Assembly: GCA_018806985.1 (NCBI GenBank)
Contig: JADANN010000339.1
Coordinates: 186,001 to 250,000, forward strand
Direction: 5' to 3'
Source of the DNA: Angiostrongylus vasorum
Taxonomy: Eukaryota > Nematoda > Chromadorea > Rhabditida > Metastrongylidae
DNA: 64,000 nt
The translations under genes were made by a program, and so were the position numbers. The notes beneath the pieces were generated by a model. The model was not told the DNA's origin. It did no database searches and saw nothing but the letters and a program-made list of their open reading frames with translations. Positions 1-13,200 of this stretch are shown piece by piece (the stretch's first letter is position 1; each line of letters begins with the position of its first letter).

Positions 1-165
1 GCCTGGGAGAATAGCAGCACTGGTTCCATACATCGGTAGGTCACCACCAGTCATCGTTAAGGCCAGATATGCATTCAATCACCTCCGAACGATGGTTAGT
101 GAAGTCGGATGCATGGTGGATGCCTCAGAGATTGCTCAACGCCGAGAGCTTTATCTTTCATCCTT
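1..165 (+). repeat. SINE-A copy, cut by the window edge
   Basis: Carries the 3' part of the family: tagcagcactgg, a cgataca-like segment, gccagatatgcattc, then agctttatct and a T-rich end. The tRNA-like head lies outside the window. In full copies this family has a tRNA-like head (GGCGCAGTGGTTAGAGG as A box, GGATCGAxCCC as B box) and a body ending in AGAGCTTTATCCTTTT. Confidence 0.8.
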
Positions 166-803
166 TTTTAGGTTACTGCTACAAGAATTTGAATACCTAG
201 ACATTGCATGCGATTGCATTCTCTAACTAAATCTTTTAGTGAATTATAAATTTCATCTTAAATTGAGGTAGCCGTTACTCAATGGTCGAAAACTAGTTCA
301 ATACCCATAAGACCCCATCCTCTATTCAACTCAGAAGACCTGTCACTTCTCTGGGATCGACAATAATTTGGTGTCGGACTTCTCTGAGCACAACCTTCAT
401 TCTCCGATCACAAGGGGTCTTTACCGCTTGTTGTGAACACCTGAAAACGTTCAAGCAGGATTGGCTTAAAATTCGAGGGAGGGTTGATTCGACCAGCATT
501 CAACGACATTCATGAAGACAGCAAAGTCCTAAAGTGGCGGCTGAACCCACACGTATATCCTGGGACTATCGTGGAATATGAATGCGGGGAACCACAAATT
601 GCAGGCGTGCGGTATTCGCATGATGTGAAATGAACGATAACGTGAAAAAAATCAAATTCTTCAGTGAGAACTTGCATCACACCGAGTAATGTAAAAATTT
701 GGAGAAGTCCGGCAAAATTTAGGCAATAAGTTCACATCAGCACCTTAGTTCAGCAAGCAATTTCCCTTTATTTCCTCCACATTGTGCTTGCTTTTGTGCA
801 ATA
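166..803. other. Unassigned stretch with a SINE-B-like fragment
   Basis: No gene seen. About 465-600 (+) resembles the 3' part of SINE-B: ccagcattcaacgacattc, then gctgaacccacac. The rest is unassigned. Confidence 0.4.
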
Positions 804-878
804 ATGAATAGAAGACATCGAGTTCTACAAACTTGTGTTATTCTTATCACTTTTTTTTTGGTTTTTTGGTTTTTGGGC

Positions 879-1000
879 AGCCAAGTCCGGTACCAATTCG
901 CTCACTCCGGAAGCATGGAAGCGTCGGTGAGCGGCGGGCGTGGGGATCGATCCCGTGGGTGTATGTTGCAGGGCGCCTCCAACCACTGCGCCACACACCC
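879..1000 (-). repeat. SINE-A head fragment
   Basis: Reverse complement of the tRNA-like head. It ends in gcgcctccaaccactgcgcc (A-box side), with ggggatcgatccc (B box) inside and ccaagtccggtaccaattcg at the body junction. The rest of the body is missing. Confidence 0.8.
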
Positions 1001-1197
1001 TTCATCTAATCTAATCTAAAAAGAATGATCTGTTGAACGTGACAATAATTTTTGGATAAAAAAAGAAGAAAGAGAGAAGCGAACTCTATTTTTTCTATTT
1101 TATGCCGTTTGCTTTGTATACCATTGGAAACTAAGTAAATTTTCATCTACCTACAAAGTTTTATTATTTTATTAAAGAAACGCACAAATTACACAGA

Positions 1198-1478
1198 GGC
1201 GCGTTTGGCGCAGTGATTAGAGGTGCCCTGCATTATACATGGGATCGAGCCCATGCCTCAGCATCACCAAGCTTTCCATCCCACCGAGTATCGGCAAATT
1301 TGTATCATATCTCTCTGAGGGGGATAGCAGCACTGCCTAGATACATCGGCAGGCCACCGTGAGTCAATGCAAAGGCCAGATTTGCATTGAATTAGGTTCA
1401 AACTTTGCTTAATGAAGTCAAATGCATAGCGCGTGCCTTGCGTGTTTGGTCAGCGCTGAGAGATTTATCTTTTTTTTC
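1198..1478 (+). repeat. SINE-A, full-length copy
   Basis: Head ggcgcagtgattagaggtgc, B-box-like gggatcgagccc, body with gatagcagcactgcc and gccagatttgcattg, ending agatttatctttttt. About 280 bp, so this is the standard size of the family here. Confidence 0.85.
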
Positions 1479-3050
1479 ATTATGAATTATATGTGCGTTG
1501 TGTTTGACTGCCAGGCCAAAATCAGTTTGACGAGACGATAAATGTCACAAAACCTAGATGTCATAGGAAAGATGTATAAGCTCACAAATGTTTAGGTACG
1601 AAAAGCTTAATTTTACTCATGAAAACATTTCTATTAGAGAACGACCTTATAGTGTTGTCTCTTTAGACCTTTTACTTTCGGGTTAAATCATCCGATTATT
1701 GGTTTCTGTTTGGCTCTTCTCATCCTGTGAAACACGGCCGCTGACAGCTCCAGTTTCAGTGACTGCTGTTAGTAAGTAAGAAGCAAAAAAATTCAAACAA
1801 AAAACAAATGGTTTCAATTCAAAACTCCTGAGTTTCCAGGCATATCGATTGCATAGAATCTTCAGTATTGATTCATATTGCCATCATAAATGAACGTTTA
1901 AGCACTTGGTGTCGATCAATCCAGTAGGGATTCTTCGAGCATTTGACTTCATTAGAAGACTACTGAATGCGTATTTGGCCTAAATAACGATTTGTGGACC
2001 GCAAACGATGTATCAAGACGGTGATTTTTACGCTCCTAAGGTGCAATTTGTCGAGCATAGAGAGTGATAGTAGGGTTGGCTTGGGACGTAGGATTGAAAA
2101 AAATGTCGACGTATATACTGCAAAACACCTCCAACTGCCGCGCTTTGTGCGCTTTGATAATGATACAGTAAAAAGAGTTAAATTTTATTTCAAATAAGTA
2201 ACCCGAACAGAATAACGATGATGAGATTGTGTGTCTTGTACATGGCACACCGATATGGCTCAAATAGTAAAATAAACAAACAGAAATCATTTACAGTTAT
2301 CACATCTGGTGATAAGCAAGAAATCGCCGAGACATAAAGCGAGATATCCAAGGATAATGTGGAATAGATGACCTTTAACTTAAATAATAAAATAAGAGCT
2401 TCTTCTAAACGAAACTTCTATCGACTGCAGTTGGCCCTAATTGACGGGGGAATCCGAAAGAAAAAAACAGTTTTCTATTTTTTTTCTTTTACAAATGTTT
2501 TACTCTTCTAAACCTAATAAGATAAGACATATTTGAACATGAAAGTATTAACGAACATATACAACGCAACCTGAGATGAGTGAGTCCACCAAATGTTGAT
2601 GAGAAGGAGGACAGAACAGTTAGTACGAATTGATCTCCTTTCCACATTTTGGCCAAAAAATGTTTACTCCTTTCTACTTCAGACAAATAAATCTTAACTT
2701 GCGAGAAACTTTGTTATCTGGTAAAAAACCCCTTACAATGCATAGGTTTTACCAACACGGAAAATCTCAGCTTGAACTACACTGATGAATTTCCACTTTT
2801 TTGGTGCTTATGAAGTATTTTTCCCGCCTCTTTTTTTTCGTGAGGGCTCGTTTTTTTCAGTGGCGAAGATACTGAAGAAAGGTCATTCAGCTGGGCGTCA
2901 AGTTGTACTTTAAATCCTCATTTATCTTTGTTACTGCACTACTTCGTTAAAAAATGGAAAAAATGTAAACTTCATCTTTGGTCTTTTTTGAGAATTTGGT
3001 TTCGAAACAATTTTGAGATCGAAGCAAAACTTTGGAAAAAAATATATTGA
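1479..3050. other. AT-rich stretch, nothing identified
   Basis: Short open frames only, with no recognisable domain or convincing exon. It lies downstream of the GPCR stop and beyond the next foldback element. Confidence 0.4.
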
Positions 3051-3121
3051 AGCTTGAACTCTTTCTACTTCTGTTTAGCCAACACGAGGTGTTATTTTAT
3101 TTCTTTATTTACGTGTAAGCT

Positions 3122-3150
3122 GACGTTTCGGCGGATATCGCCTTCCTCAG
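3122..3150 (-). ncRNA. Hammerhead-like motif, left arm of foldback
   Basis: On the minus strand: CTGAGGA, a small hairpin with GGCG/CGCC-like arms, then GAAACGTC. This has the order of the hammerhead core, with one extra A before stem II. PLEs are known carriers of hammerhead ribozymes; activity is not shown here. Confidence 0.4.
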
Positions 3151-3517
3151 AGCCTGGAAAGGTCAAGTTCACTGCAATCAACAGGGTCAAACGCCTCCAT
3201 AACCAAACAGAGAAAATGTTGAACCAAAACCTCAATCACATTGAGCACAAAGCCCCTGCACACCCACCGCCTTCTATGAGTCTTCCACTAAACATTTCAC
3301 GTGGAGACCAACCGATTCCATGTGAACACTGTGCGGTTCCATGTGAACTCTGTGCGGTTCGTCTCCAAGTGAAATATTTAGTGGAAGACTCATAAAAGCA
3401 GTGAGTGTGCAAAGTCTCTGTGTTCAATGTGACTGAAATTTTGGTTCAGCCCTTCCTCTGTTTGGTTATGGAGGCGTTTGACCGTGTAGATCGCAGTCAA
3501 CTGGACCTTTCCAGGTT

Positions 3518-3545
3518 CTGAGGAAGGCGAAATCCGCCGAAACGC
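3518..3545 (+). ncRNA. Hammerhead-like motif, right arm of foldback
   Basis: CTGAGGA, hairpin GGCG-AAATC-CGCC, then GAAACGCC. The cleavage-site triplet GTC of other copies is GCC here, so this copy is probably inactive. Confidence 0.35.
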
Positions 3546-4059
3546 CAGCTTGTACGTAAATAAAGAAATAAAATAACACCTCGTGTTTGCTAAACAAAAA
3601 GTAGAAAAAAATTATTCAATCAATGCCGAGGTTAATAGAAAGTCGGACGTGGGAGATCGAACTCTGTTTTATACGCCTGCCAAGTTCCCAACTCTTCAAG
3701 GGTTTCAGTTATAGAAAAAGTAGGTGTGGTCCACTAAAAATGAAATGTCGAACTGTAAGTGTCAGACAAAAGTTTCCCGGCGAATCTGTTATTCAACAAC
3801 GAAATCGCTCTATAACATTGGAGGCTGAGTGAGTCTTGCTGTGCATATTAAGCATGACCGGCGACTGCAAAAGCACTGTAAATGCGTGCAAATTCTCCAA
3901 ATAAGATCATAATTGAAAAGATAAGTGGCAATCAGACATTAGAGAATATTGGAACAGTTGGTTGGATATCGATCATCGAAATGTTCTGTGAGCGGGAAAG
4001 ACTGTTTTGTGACCGCTTCGTTATGAGCTCACACGGAGCAACGGAATCATTCACAGCCA

Positions 4060-4289
4060 TCATTCGCCCTTCCTCGTCCGATGGATCCATACACGCATGG
4101 TTGCACGAAAATTCGTATTAAGGCACATGTAGATCACGGGATTGAAGCACGAATGCGTATAACCAAGCCACGATGTCAGCACATACAGTTTAAGGTGTAG
4201 ATGATGGTTGATTTGTATTGAAAAACCCATAGCAATGCCGCGTGTCACGCTCACACAAAAATACGGTATCCAACAGATGAGAAACGCAA
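4060..4289 (-). CDS. GPCR last exon: TM6, TM7, helix 8, stop
   Basis: 230 nt: two bases completing Ile, then 75 codons and TGA. The acceptor is atgttttcag before TTGCGTTT, after a short 63-nt intron. TM6 has AFLICWIPYFCVSV and TM7 has SWLGYTHSCFNPVIYMCL, with His where Asn 7.45 is usual. A short basic tail follows (MRVWIHRTRKGE). I see no clear minus-strand AATAAA within about 450 nt downstream. Confidence 0.93.
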
Positions 4290-7200
4290 CTGAAAACATA
4301 GTTAATTGATTGAAACGCACTACCGATCAATAAATACTCTGAGCTGACTCACTGAGGATCGCGGCAACGACGCGAGTTGCACGCGATTCGCGTCGAATAA
4401 CCATCGATTCGCGACGCTTACGCCGAATAGCGCGTGTGACCTTTTAAAAAAACCACGGAGTATGGATTGTTAAAAAGAAGGCATAAATGACCATAATGTC
4501 ATTTTTTTCGTTAAAGTGTTCATCTTGGTTGTAACAAGAGTGCCGGTGTCTGACTAAACAAGAACATGGGACATGTGCACGAAACGATTTCGGAATTCTT
4601 CTACAGAAATCCATGGATGGAAAAAATTTTCTGAGTTTCCTGTTTTAAAAAGACTACTTTTATAGTCCCTCCCAACGGTTTACCGCCTTATCGTGACTGG
4701 GAGGTGTTCCTGGGTGTCGGACTGCGATGAACAGCGAGGGGATTCGTTCCCCCCGGCAGGGTCTTCCAAACTGAGAAGGAGTCCGCCGTTTCATTCTGGA
4801 AGCCTAGCTAAGAGTAAACCAATACCACGATCCACCACCGTTCTGGTATCAAAGTCGCAAAGTGGCAAATCTCCCCTGATCCACAAAGGCTGCGACTGCC
4901 TGTCGTGGTGACGACCTGGGGCAGACTTTTGGCCAGGGTGTCCTCGGGATTCCAGGGAACCACGATGGCTTTACCAGCAAATCTCCGGCAAATGGTGATT
5001 ATGCTAGGACCCGCACAACTGGTGAGGACGGGCCGTTCAAGTATCAAGTAAGTAAGTGCTTTTATAGTCAGTTTAAATGAAACAGCTCTGGAACATTGCT
5101 GAACTAAAGAACGGTTTTTGTCTTAAAGAAGTTGCCTACGATGCGATTGAAACCTGAGCATTGAGTTTTACTTTACTAGAATATTAAGAAGACGAAGTCC
5201 ACCGAATTGCTACCCATTGTGGAACTTATTTTTTATTTTATACGACCCGTCCTTATATCTACTCTGCAAATCCCGGAACTTTTTCACATTCGATTCGCTT
5301 CCTCGCATCCATCATTCACGGAAGTCTTCCGACTATTAAGTATGGCTTCGGCTGCTGCTTGAGGATTTCCATTTCATCTCGAATGTCGTAGAATGCTGGT
5401 CGAGTCGATTATCAATGGAATTTCGAGATAGCCGGGCTAAAGCATTTCCACTTGGATTGTGGACAGTGAGCTTTTGCCAGACACTTCAGTACCAATTTCA
5501 TGACAAGGGATGAGAGGCTTAGTGAGCGCGGGAGCGGGATAGAACCAGCATCGTGCTCGTGATGACCATCGTCACTATTACTGTGCTGTCTGCTCCATCC
5601 CATTGTGGAACAGATATTTTAACAACAAGTTCGTTCCAGCTTATTAAGGATACAAACTTATTCGATCAGCCTGGAGACTGGTGGAAAATCGCTCGTGTTA
5701 ACTGTTAAGCGATGTGTAAAGCATGACAACTGTACAACTGAAGATGTATATAGCATTTCCTAGAATTGTTATTATGAGATGCCTACCTAAAAAAAACTGG
5801 CCCTGCAATCGATCTTTAGTTTAATTTCGAATAAAAACACTATGATTCGGTTTAGTTTCGAAGTCCAGAGGTTTTAATCAGTTAATACGATGTTGCCGAA
5901 AAAAAATTTTGCTCACTTTTTTGTTCGAGCTATCAAAAATCTGCTGTAGTTCTACCAAAAACCGACAGCACACCTGAGTAGCGATTCGCCTCAGTTTTTC
6001 CTCTGCTTATCGTTGAAATCTTCTTTTGTGGAGTTCCATTAGATCCGTCAATCGTGATATCGATCGGCGTCTTACGGACGTGACCTGCTTCCAGAACTGC
6101 ATTCCGAAGTGTCGACCAAGCTGACGACCGTCTGAATGATTGATGGATCACTTTATGGTATGATATCGTACTTTCTCAGTGATAGCTGCACAAGACACTT
6201 TCATTTATATACGACTCTACAAACACGATCTCGGTGCGAAATAAGTGTATATAGTTCAGTCGTGATGCCGCTCAATGTAATCAATGCTCTGATTCTGCGG
6301 TGCCGAACCTCGTCCCTCCGGGTAACCGGAAAGTGTAGTACGACATTCTCTCCCTCTGGGTACAGGTGGTCAGGTCAATTTCGGTTCAAGTCGAGGTCAT
6401 TTGGGGTCCATACTGTTTACTTAAAGCATCCTTTTGATAGTGATGCGTGTTACTTTGCACACAACCGTACTCCGTACCAGACCAAGTGTATTACTTGCCT
6501 AGAAATAACTGCTCCTCATTCCACAAAAATTGGCGACTACTCTGCTGAAGATATGCGAATAGCCTAGCACGGCAATCCTATCCTTTTGGCGAAAATCTAC
6601 TGAAGCAACCTCCAAACCCACTTATGAAAAAACACCAATCCTCAAGCAGTAGCCGAATCGATAAGCAGATCCTTTCTATACGACAAAACAAATCGAATTT
6701 AAAAGGTACTGGAATCCGCGCTAAATGCGGTATTGGGCTAAATAAAAACAAAAGAAGAATAAAAATGTATAAGCAAGCACGAAAGTGTGCAGCTCGCTGA
6801 AATTATCATTAAGACGTCCGGAAAAACTAATTTTTTGTTTCAAAACACATTAACGATTTTTACAACCAGTCCATAAACACTATTGCAAGTGTGTGCGGAA
6901 CAACAAGGAACTTTCACGTCCTCTCAAAGGCACGTATAGCGCAGTGGTTAGAAGTGCCTTGAAATGCAAACATGGTCGCTGATTCGATCCCGCTGTCTGA
7001 ACTCATTAAGGCTTGCATCCTTTCAAAATCAACAAATTAGTGCAAGATTTTTTCTGACAAAATAAAAAAAAACTGATCTGATGCACCGGTAGGCTGCCGG
7101 CAGTCATTGTACGGACATTCACCTCTACGATGCTAAACGAAGTCGAACGTATGGCACATGCATTAAGGATTGACCAACGTCGAAAGCTTTATCTTTTTGC

Positions 7201-10200
7201 GCTTGTAGAACCTTCATGACACTCAACAGCGAGCTCATCCTGTGTATGCGACATTTGGTTTGCTACCGCCCACTATAAGGCTTTCCAATTCTATTCTTCA
7301 TGCATAGATACACGATGCCTTTATATAAGATTTATATACTGTGGCTGATTGCCCAATTAGTCTTCAAGTCTCTTTACTATCCCAACTCTTGTTCCATTTA
7401 ACAAAAGCTTAGCTTGCCATGTCTAAGAGTATGCGATTTCACCCAACAGTACCACCACTTGCTTAGATATCGAAGAGATTTCTATCCAATGTCCAGGATT
7501 TAGATGAGTTTATTTTAATAATGAATTATGAGGAATCCTATTTTATTAATTTTTTCGTTCGCCCTTTGTGGCCTACTAGGATAGTTTTATGTAGTTTTCA
7601 AACCACCTTAGGTCTGCGTTTTTTTTTCACCCGATTTTGACTATTCTTAGATTGCGTTAGTGATTCTCACGCTAGCGAGGTGAACCTACCTCGAGTCAAT
7701 TTCGAATGTCGAGTCAGAGTTATCGGTGAGACTGCTGCCATAACTGTTCGTCGAAATTCGCCTCAACGTATCTCCACTACTAGCTGAAGTATGGGATGAG
7801 TGACTGCTAACTGAAGGAACAGAACACAGAGACGGACACTCGAACAATCCCGGAACCTGTGAAATAAAGGGCTTTTTTAAAATTTAGTTCACATTCTAAT
7901 CTAATGCATAGGTTTCGGAATTTCCAACTGATTATTTCAGTAGCAGTTCCCACGGTCGACTTTATGTTAACCTCGGCATTGAATTATAAATATCTTGTTT
8001 TCTTTCTCAGCAGTCGCGAGGCTGTTATTCAGCACACGTTGACTTACTTACAACAAGACGGCAGTATCGCCTTGTTCAGAGCCTGGAAGGATACACTGAT
8101 AAGCAGTTTACTAGAACAAACCCTTCAACAGCAAAAAACAAAAAGATGAAAATCTGAACAATGATTACATGTTCCGCAACTTCTCGAAGAACCTAGTTTA
8201 TTTTACCTGCTTTCCACCCAAAAAGAACAGCGCCTTAGAGTCGCATTTGGTTGATGACTGCACCACCAGTCACATTATAAAAGGGTTTTTGTTGGGAGAC
8301 GTGCGATATCTCGTTTTTTGGTAAAGATGACCAATTCAGATATTCGAGAAAGGAGACACTTTGAAAGTGAACATATGCGAAACACTTTCTCAAATATCTG
8401 AATTGGCTATCTTTACTAAAAACGAGATATCGCACGTGTCCCAGCAAAAAACCCTTTTATAAAGTGACTGCTGGGTTGGACAGCATTTATATTCTCCTTT
8501 TGATAAACTAGCATACGGTTGATAAACAAACTTTATTCGGCTAACGTTTCGACGTCTTCGTCTTCTGCACGGCAATTCGTTACAACGACGAAGACACAAC
8601 ATCGAGCGTACAAACAACTACGGACAATCGACTCGCATCATCGGCTTTGAGGAAGACGAATACGTCGAAACGTTAGCCGAATAAGGTTGCTTATCAAGCT
8701 CGTGTTAGCTTATCAATAAGAAAAACATGTATTGATTAGTCATACCGAGGTTAAATGAAGTGCTGGTTTTAAACTATTTTTTATTCTCAGACCACTTAGA
8801 GCTGCGCTGGAGCTCTAATGAAAACGTCGCACTCGTCTTTTGCTCAGCAGATCTGATAGGGGAGATGTTCTCCGTCAAAATGCAACATCGAGAAACACCC
8901 CTAGTGACGCTTAACCGTTATCAGTGTTGTTTACCAACAATGAAAAAATTTCTGAGAAAAACCTTTAGTGTTGAGTTGTTCGCTTGTATACTCGGTGATT
9001 GTGGTGGTGAATTAATTTCCATCATCGCTGGTACCATGAGGAAAGTGGGCGGCGGAATGCATGTCAAAAGTCTGCAGAATTCAATGATGATTAAAAGTAA
9101 AACTTAATCAGACGCTACACTACACGGACTTTTTCTGAGTATGATGGGATAATGGCACGACGAGCAGCCGTTTCTGTGTGGTGCCTATCGACACCGCTTC
9201 CTTTGATGAGTCCTCAGTGATAGGTAAATGTTGTTGTGAAGCCTAAGTAAGGAGTGTAAAAACCAGAAGAAAACTCGAACTTCATAGCACATTATGAATG
9301 TTAACTTTCCAACGTCTTTCACCGTAACTGTTATTCTATATGAGAATCCATTGTACCAGAGAAAGTCTCAGTAACCACACTAGAAAAATACAAGGAACAC
9401 CTGTCGGAAGTTGACCGCTGTCTTATCTGAGCTGCCTTCCATCGACTGATCTTTTGTCAAGGCATTTTCTTCATCACACAATGTAGATAAGCGTGAGCAA
9501 GAACAGTAATGAGTTGAACCTAAAGCAGGTCACCATTTGATTAGTTAATTCATTCATCTAGGGGCTACTACGACACAAATTTACTGACGAGAAAAGAAAA
9601 AAAAGAAAAAAAAACGAATAGCAAGACTAAGTACCCCACTAGGGACGCATAGGATACAAAAGCATAGCGGAGACGATTTTGATATTAAAGACAATATCCT
9701 CGCACAGGATGCCGAAACACCAATGCGCAAACTTCTGGAGGCTTTTTTGGATAAATAGCAGAAACCCTGGTATGAACAGCACGGAGGAATGCCCGGGGAT
9801 CACACGTGATCTGGCTCCGTACCTTCGCATCGACTTTTGATGTGGGGTGTGCATTTCTCGACCATATGCGACTCTGACCAGCTGTTCTTCCTCTGTGGAA
9901 GGCACGTAATAAAGGGTGGGTTTTTTTGAGAAGCTGTTGATCGTGTGATTGCGATTTGGAATTTCATAGGTGTTATCGGAGCGTTTGACTTAGCAAATTG
10001 CCTATCAATACACCCTTCCAGGCTCTGAAGAAGGCTAAATCCGCCGAAACGTCAGCTTTAACGGAATAAAGAATAAAGTAACACCTCGTGTTTGCTCAAC
10101 AAGAATATCGAGAATTACTGACCAGATTCAATGTTGAGAACAGACTGCCGTCTGCCAGCAGAAACCTCACGGTATGCCTACAACAGTTGAGCATCAGTGG

Positions 10201-13200
10201 TATGCTTCAATGATGGATTTTTTAACCTTTTTTTCAAAAAGTTTGTTTCATTAATGTATCTTAAAGAACCGACTTTCATTAAGCCTCAGTAACAACTATC
10301 AGTAATTTTTTTCTATGATTGAGCTAAGACGAGGTCGATATGAAACATTTATTCTGCTAACGTTTGGGCGCCTTCGCCTTCCTAAGAGCCGCGTTGATCC
10401 GACTCGATTGTCGAAATCTGGTCTTTGTCGCAATGTGGCTAATCGTTGTAGTCACCACTCGAATAGATAAGTTTGTTAGCAGTCATATTTCACCACCACA
10501 TCACGGGAATGACCAGTTGTGAACCATCGACTCGCATCAATGCCGCTTTGAAGAAAACGAAGGTGTCGAAACGTTAGCCGAGTAAAGTTTTATACAAACT
10601 TCGTGCTAGCTCAATCATGCAAGAAATTATTACACGGATAGTCAAACGTTAGGATTACTCTTTTAAATGACTCGCGTAGATTCCTGCGAAATTTTAGGCC
10701 TAATGAGTACTTATAGTAATTCTCACTTTTTTCAAGCCAAGGAATGTCATGGGAGGTGATGAAATCCCGTCTGAATCGACACAGTGGGAATCAAATCGCT
10801 GTAATGCAAGTCTTATCTCAGCAGTGTTTGACAATGGGAATGAGAGCCTATTTACTAATTTGGTACGTATCATTCCTTCAGATTCTCATTTACTGAGGCA
10901 CTGGTTGATGCTTTTTTTTTACACCTGTAACCTCAGAAATAGCGTGTTGGAATCCGAAGGAACTGCTCTTGTGTTCTAGCTGAATGTAAAAATCAGCTTC
11001 TATGATTTGAAACGGTAGTGTCGTTTCCGTCCAGGGGTGATGCTGGCATAATAGGTGAATTTACGTGTGAAGTTGCTAGTTGACCTACTCCAGAAGTGCA
11101 CAACAAGAGACTCGCTACTATACAATGTGCCCAAGACCAAGCCCGGTGAGACTTCGGCAGATAATCTTTTGTAAAAAAACAGCAATATTCAAGCCTCACA
11201 TGGAAAGCATTCTTGATATCGCTCAACACTGCATCAGCCTACAAGAGGATTTGGCTTACGATAGGGTGTGGTCATGTCACTCGATGATTAGTAGATAGAC
11301 TTTGCATTCTTCGAATTCCTGAAGTGTCTTTGGCAGGGCGCTTTTAAACTGTCCCTATAAGGAGTGCCTAGTAGGAGTATGAACTGCTATATTGAGGGCG
11401 TTTCTGCAGAGAATACATAAAACGTCAGTATAAATCTTTAGTTTTGATTCTAATAGAAGTACCGGTCTAATTTAACCACATCAGCCCTTTCCTGACAAGG
11501 GAGCTTCTGTTGAAAATCGCAGCTTAAAAGCAAAGTATATCTAATAAGGGCGTTGCAGTAGTAGCTAAAGATATTATTACTATTTGTACTATTTTTTTCA
11601 AGACAGAAAGCAAGTCCATTGTGATCAAAAACGCATTTAAATCGAATGCACCCACCTTTTGGAAGGCTTCCATAATCTCTAGCCTGTTCGAATTCTCTTG
11701 CATGCTCAGCCTTCGTCGTTCGACTGTCTTCACCTTTGGTTCTTCGTCTAGTCTTCGCTTTGGTTTCTCAGTTTTATTTCGTAATGGATCTGCTTCGGCA
11801 TTCATCTCTTCTTCTCTAAGTCTGAATTCATGTTAACATAGCTTTATAAAAATCATTCCTTGGTGCAACAACACCTAACGCACGCGCACGATTAGGAGCT
11901 AAGAACGTATTGAACAGCGCATTCTTAGATGAAAAGCTCAAATTATGTGATACATTATGTATGTATCATCGTATGTATGTATGTATGTATGTATGTAATG
12001 TATGTATGTAATGTATGTAATGTATGTAATGTATGTAATGTATGTATGTAATGTATGTATGTATGTATGTATGTATGTAATGTATGTATGTAATGTATGT
12101 ATGTAATGTATGTATGTAATGTATGTATGTAATGTATGTATGTAATGTATGTATGTAATGTATGTAATGTATGTAATGTATGTAATGTATGTAATGTATG
12201 TAATGTATGTATGTAATGTATGTAATGTATGTATGTATGTAATGTATGTAATGTATGTAATGTATGTAATGTATGTATGTAATGTATGTATGTAATGTAT
12301 GTATGTAATGTATGTATGTAATGTATGTATGTAATGTATGTATGTAATGTATGTATGTAATGTATGTATGTAATGTATGTATGTAATGTATGTATGTAAT
12401 GTATGTATGTAATGTATGTATGTAATGTATGTATGTAATGTATGTATGTAATGTATGTATGTAATGTATGTATGTAATGTATGTATGTAATGTATGTATG
12501 TAATGTATGTATGTAATGTATGTATGTAATGTATGTATGTAATGTATGTATGTAATGTATGTATGTAATGTATGTATGTAATGTATGTATGTAATGTATG
12601 TATGTAATGTATGTATGTAATGTATGTATGTAATGTATGTATGTAATGTATGTATGTAATGTATGTATGTAATGTATGTATGTAATGTATGTATGTAATG
12701 TATGTATGTAATGTATGTATGTAATGTATGTATGTAATGTATGTATGTAATGTATGTATGTAATGTATGTATGTAATGTATGTATGTAATGTATGTATGT
12801 AATGTATGTATGTAATGTATGTATGTAATGTATGTATGTAATGTATGTATGTAATGTATGTATGTAATGTATGTATGTAATGTATGTATGTAATGTATGT
12901 ATGTAATGTATGTATGTAATGTATGTATGTAATGTATGTATGTAATGTATGTATGTAATGTATGTATGTAATGTATGTATGTAATGTATGTATGTAATGT
13001 ATGTATGTAATGTATGTATGTAATGTATGTATGTAATGTATGTATGTAATGTATGTATGTAATGTATGTATGTAATGTATGTATGTAATGTATGTATGTA
13101 ATGTATGTATGTAATGTATGTATGTAATGTATGTATGTAATGTATGTATGTAATGTATGTAATGTAATGTAATGTATGTAATGTATGTAATGTATGTATG

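Larger units (their letters stand above)
3061..3640. mobile_element. Foldback PLE-derived element, type E1
   Basis: Two inverted arms of about 230 bp around a short centre. The left arm begins cacgaggtgttattttatt and contains agctgacgtttcggcggat and a run matching Penelope-like elements at 33.3 and 58.4 kb. The right arm repeats it inverted and ends aaaataacacctcgtgtttg. The centre (about 3291-3395) is itself an imperfect palindrome with two copies of a ccatgtgaac...tgtgcggtt unit. No coding sequence remains. Confidence 0.8.

Noticed and set aside
1198..1275. Possible tRNA gene from A-box and B-box-like sequence
   Set aside because: The cloverleaf cannot be completed and the sequence continues into the SINE-A body, so it is a SINE head.
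4060..4121. Plus-strand open frame over the last GPCR exon
   Set aside because: Shadow of the receptor exon on the opposite strand.
8760..9107. 115-codon open frame on the plus strand
   Set aside because: No recognisable domain, and it lies inside a long intron beside a foldback element.
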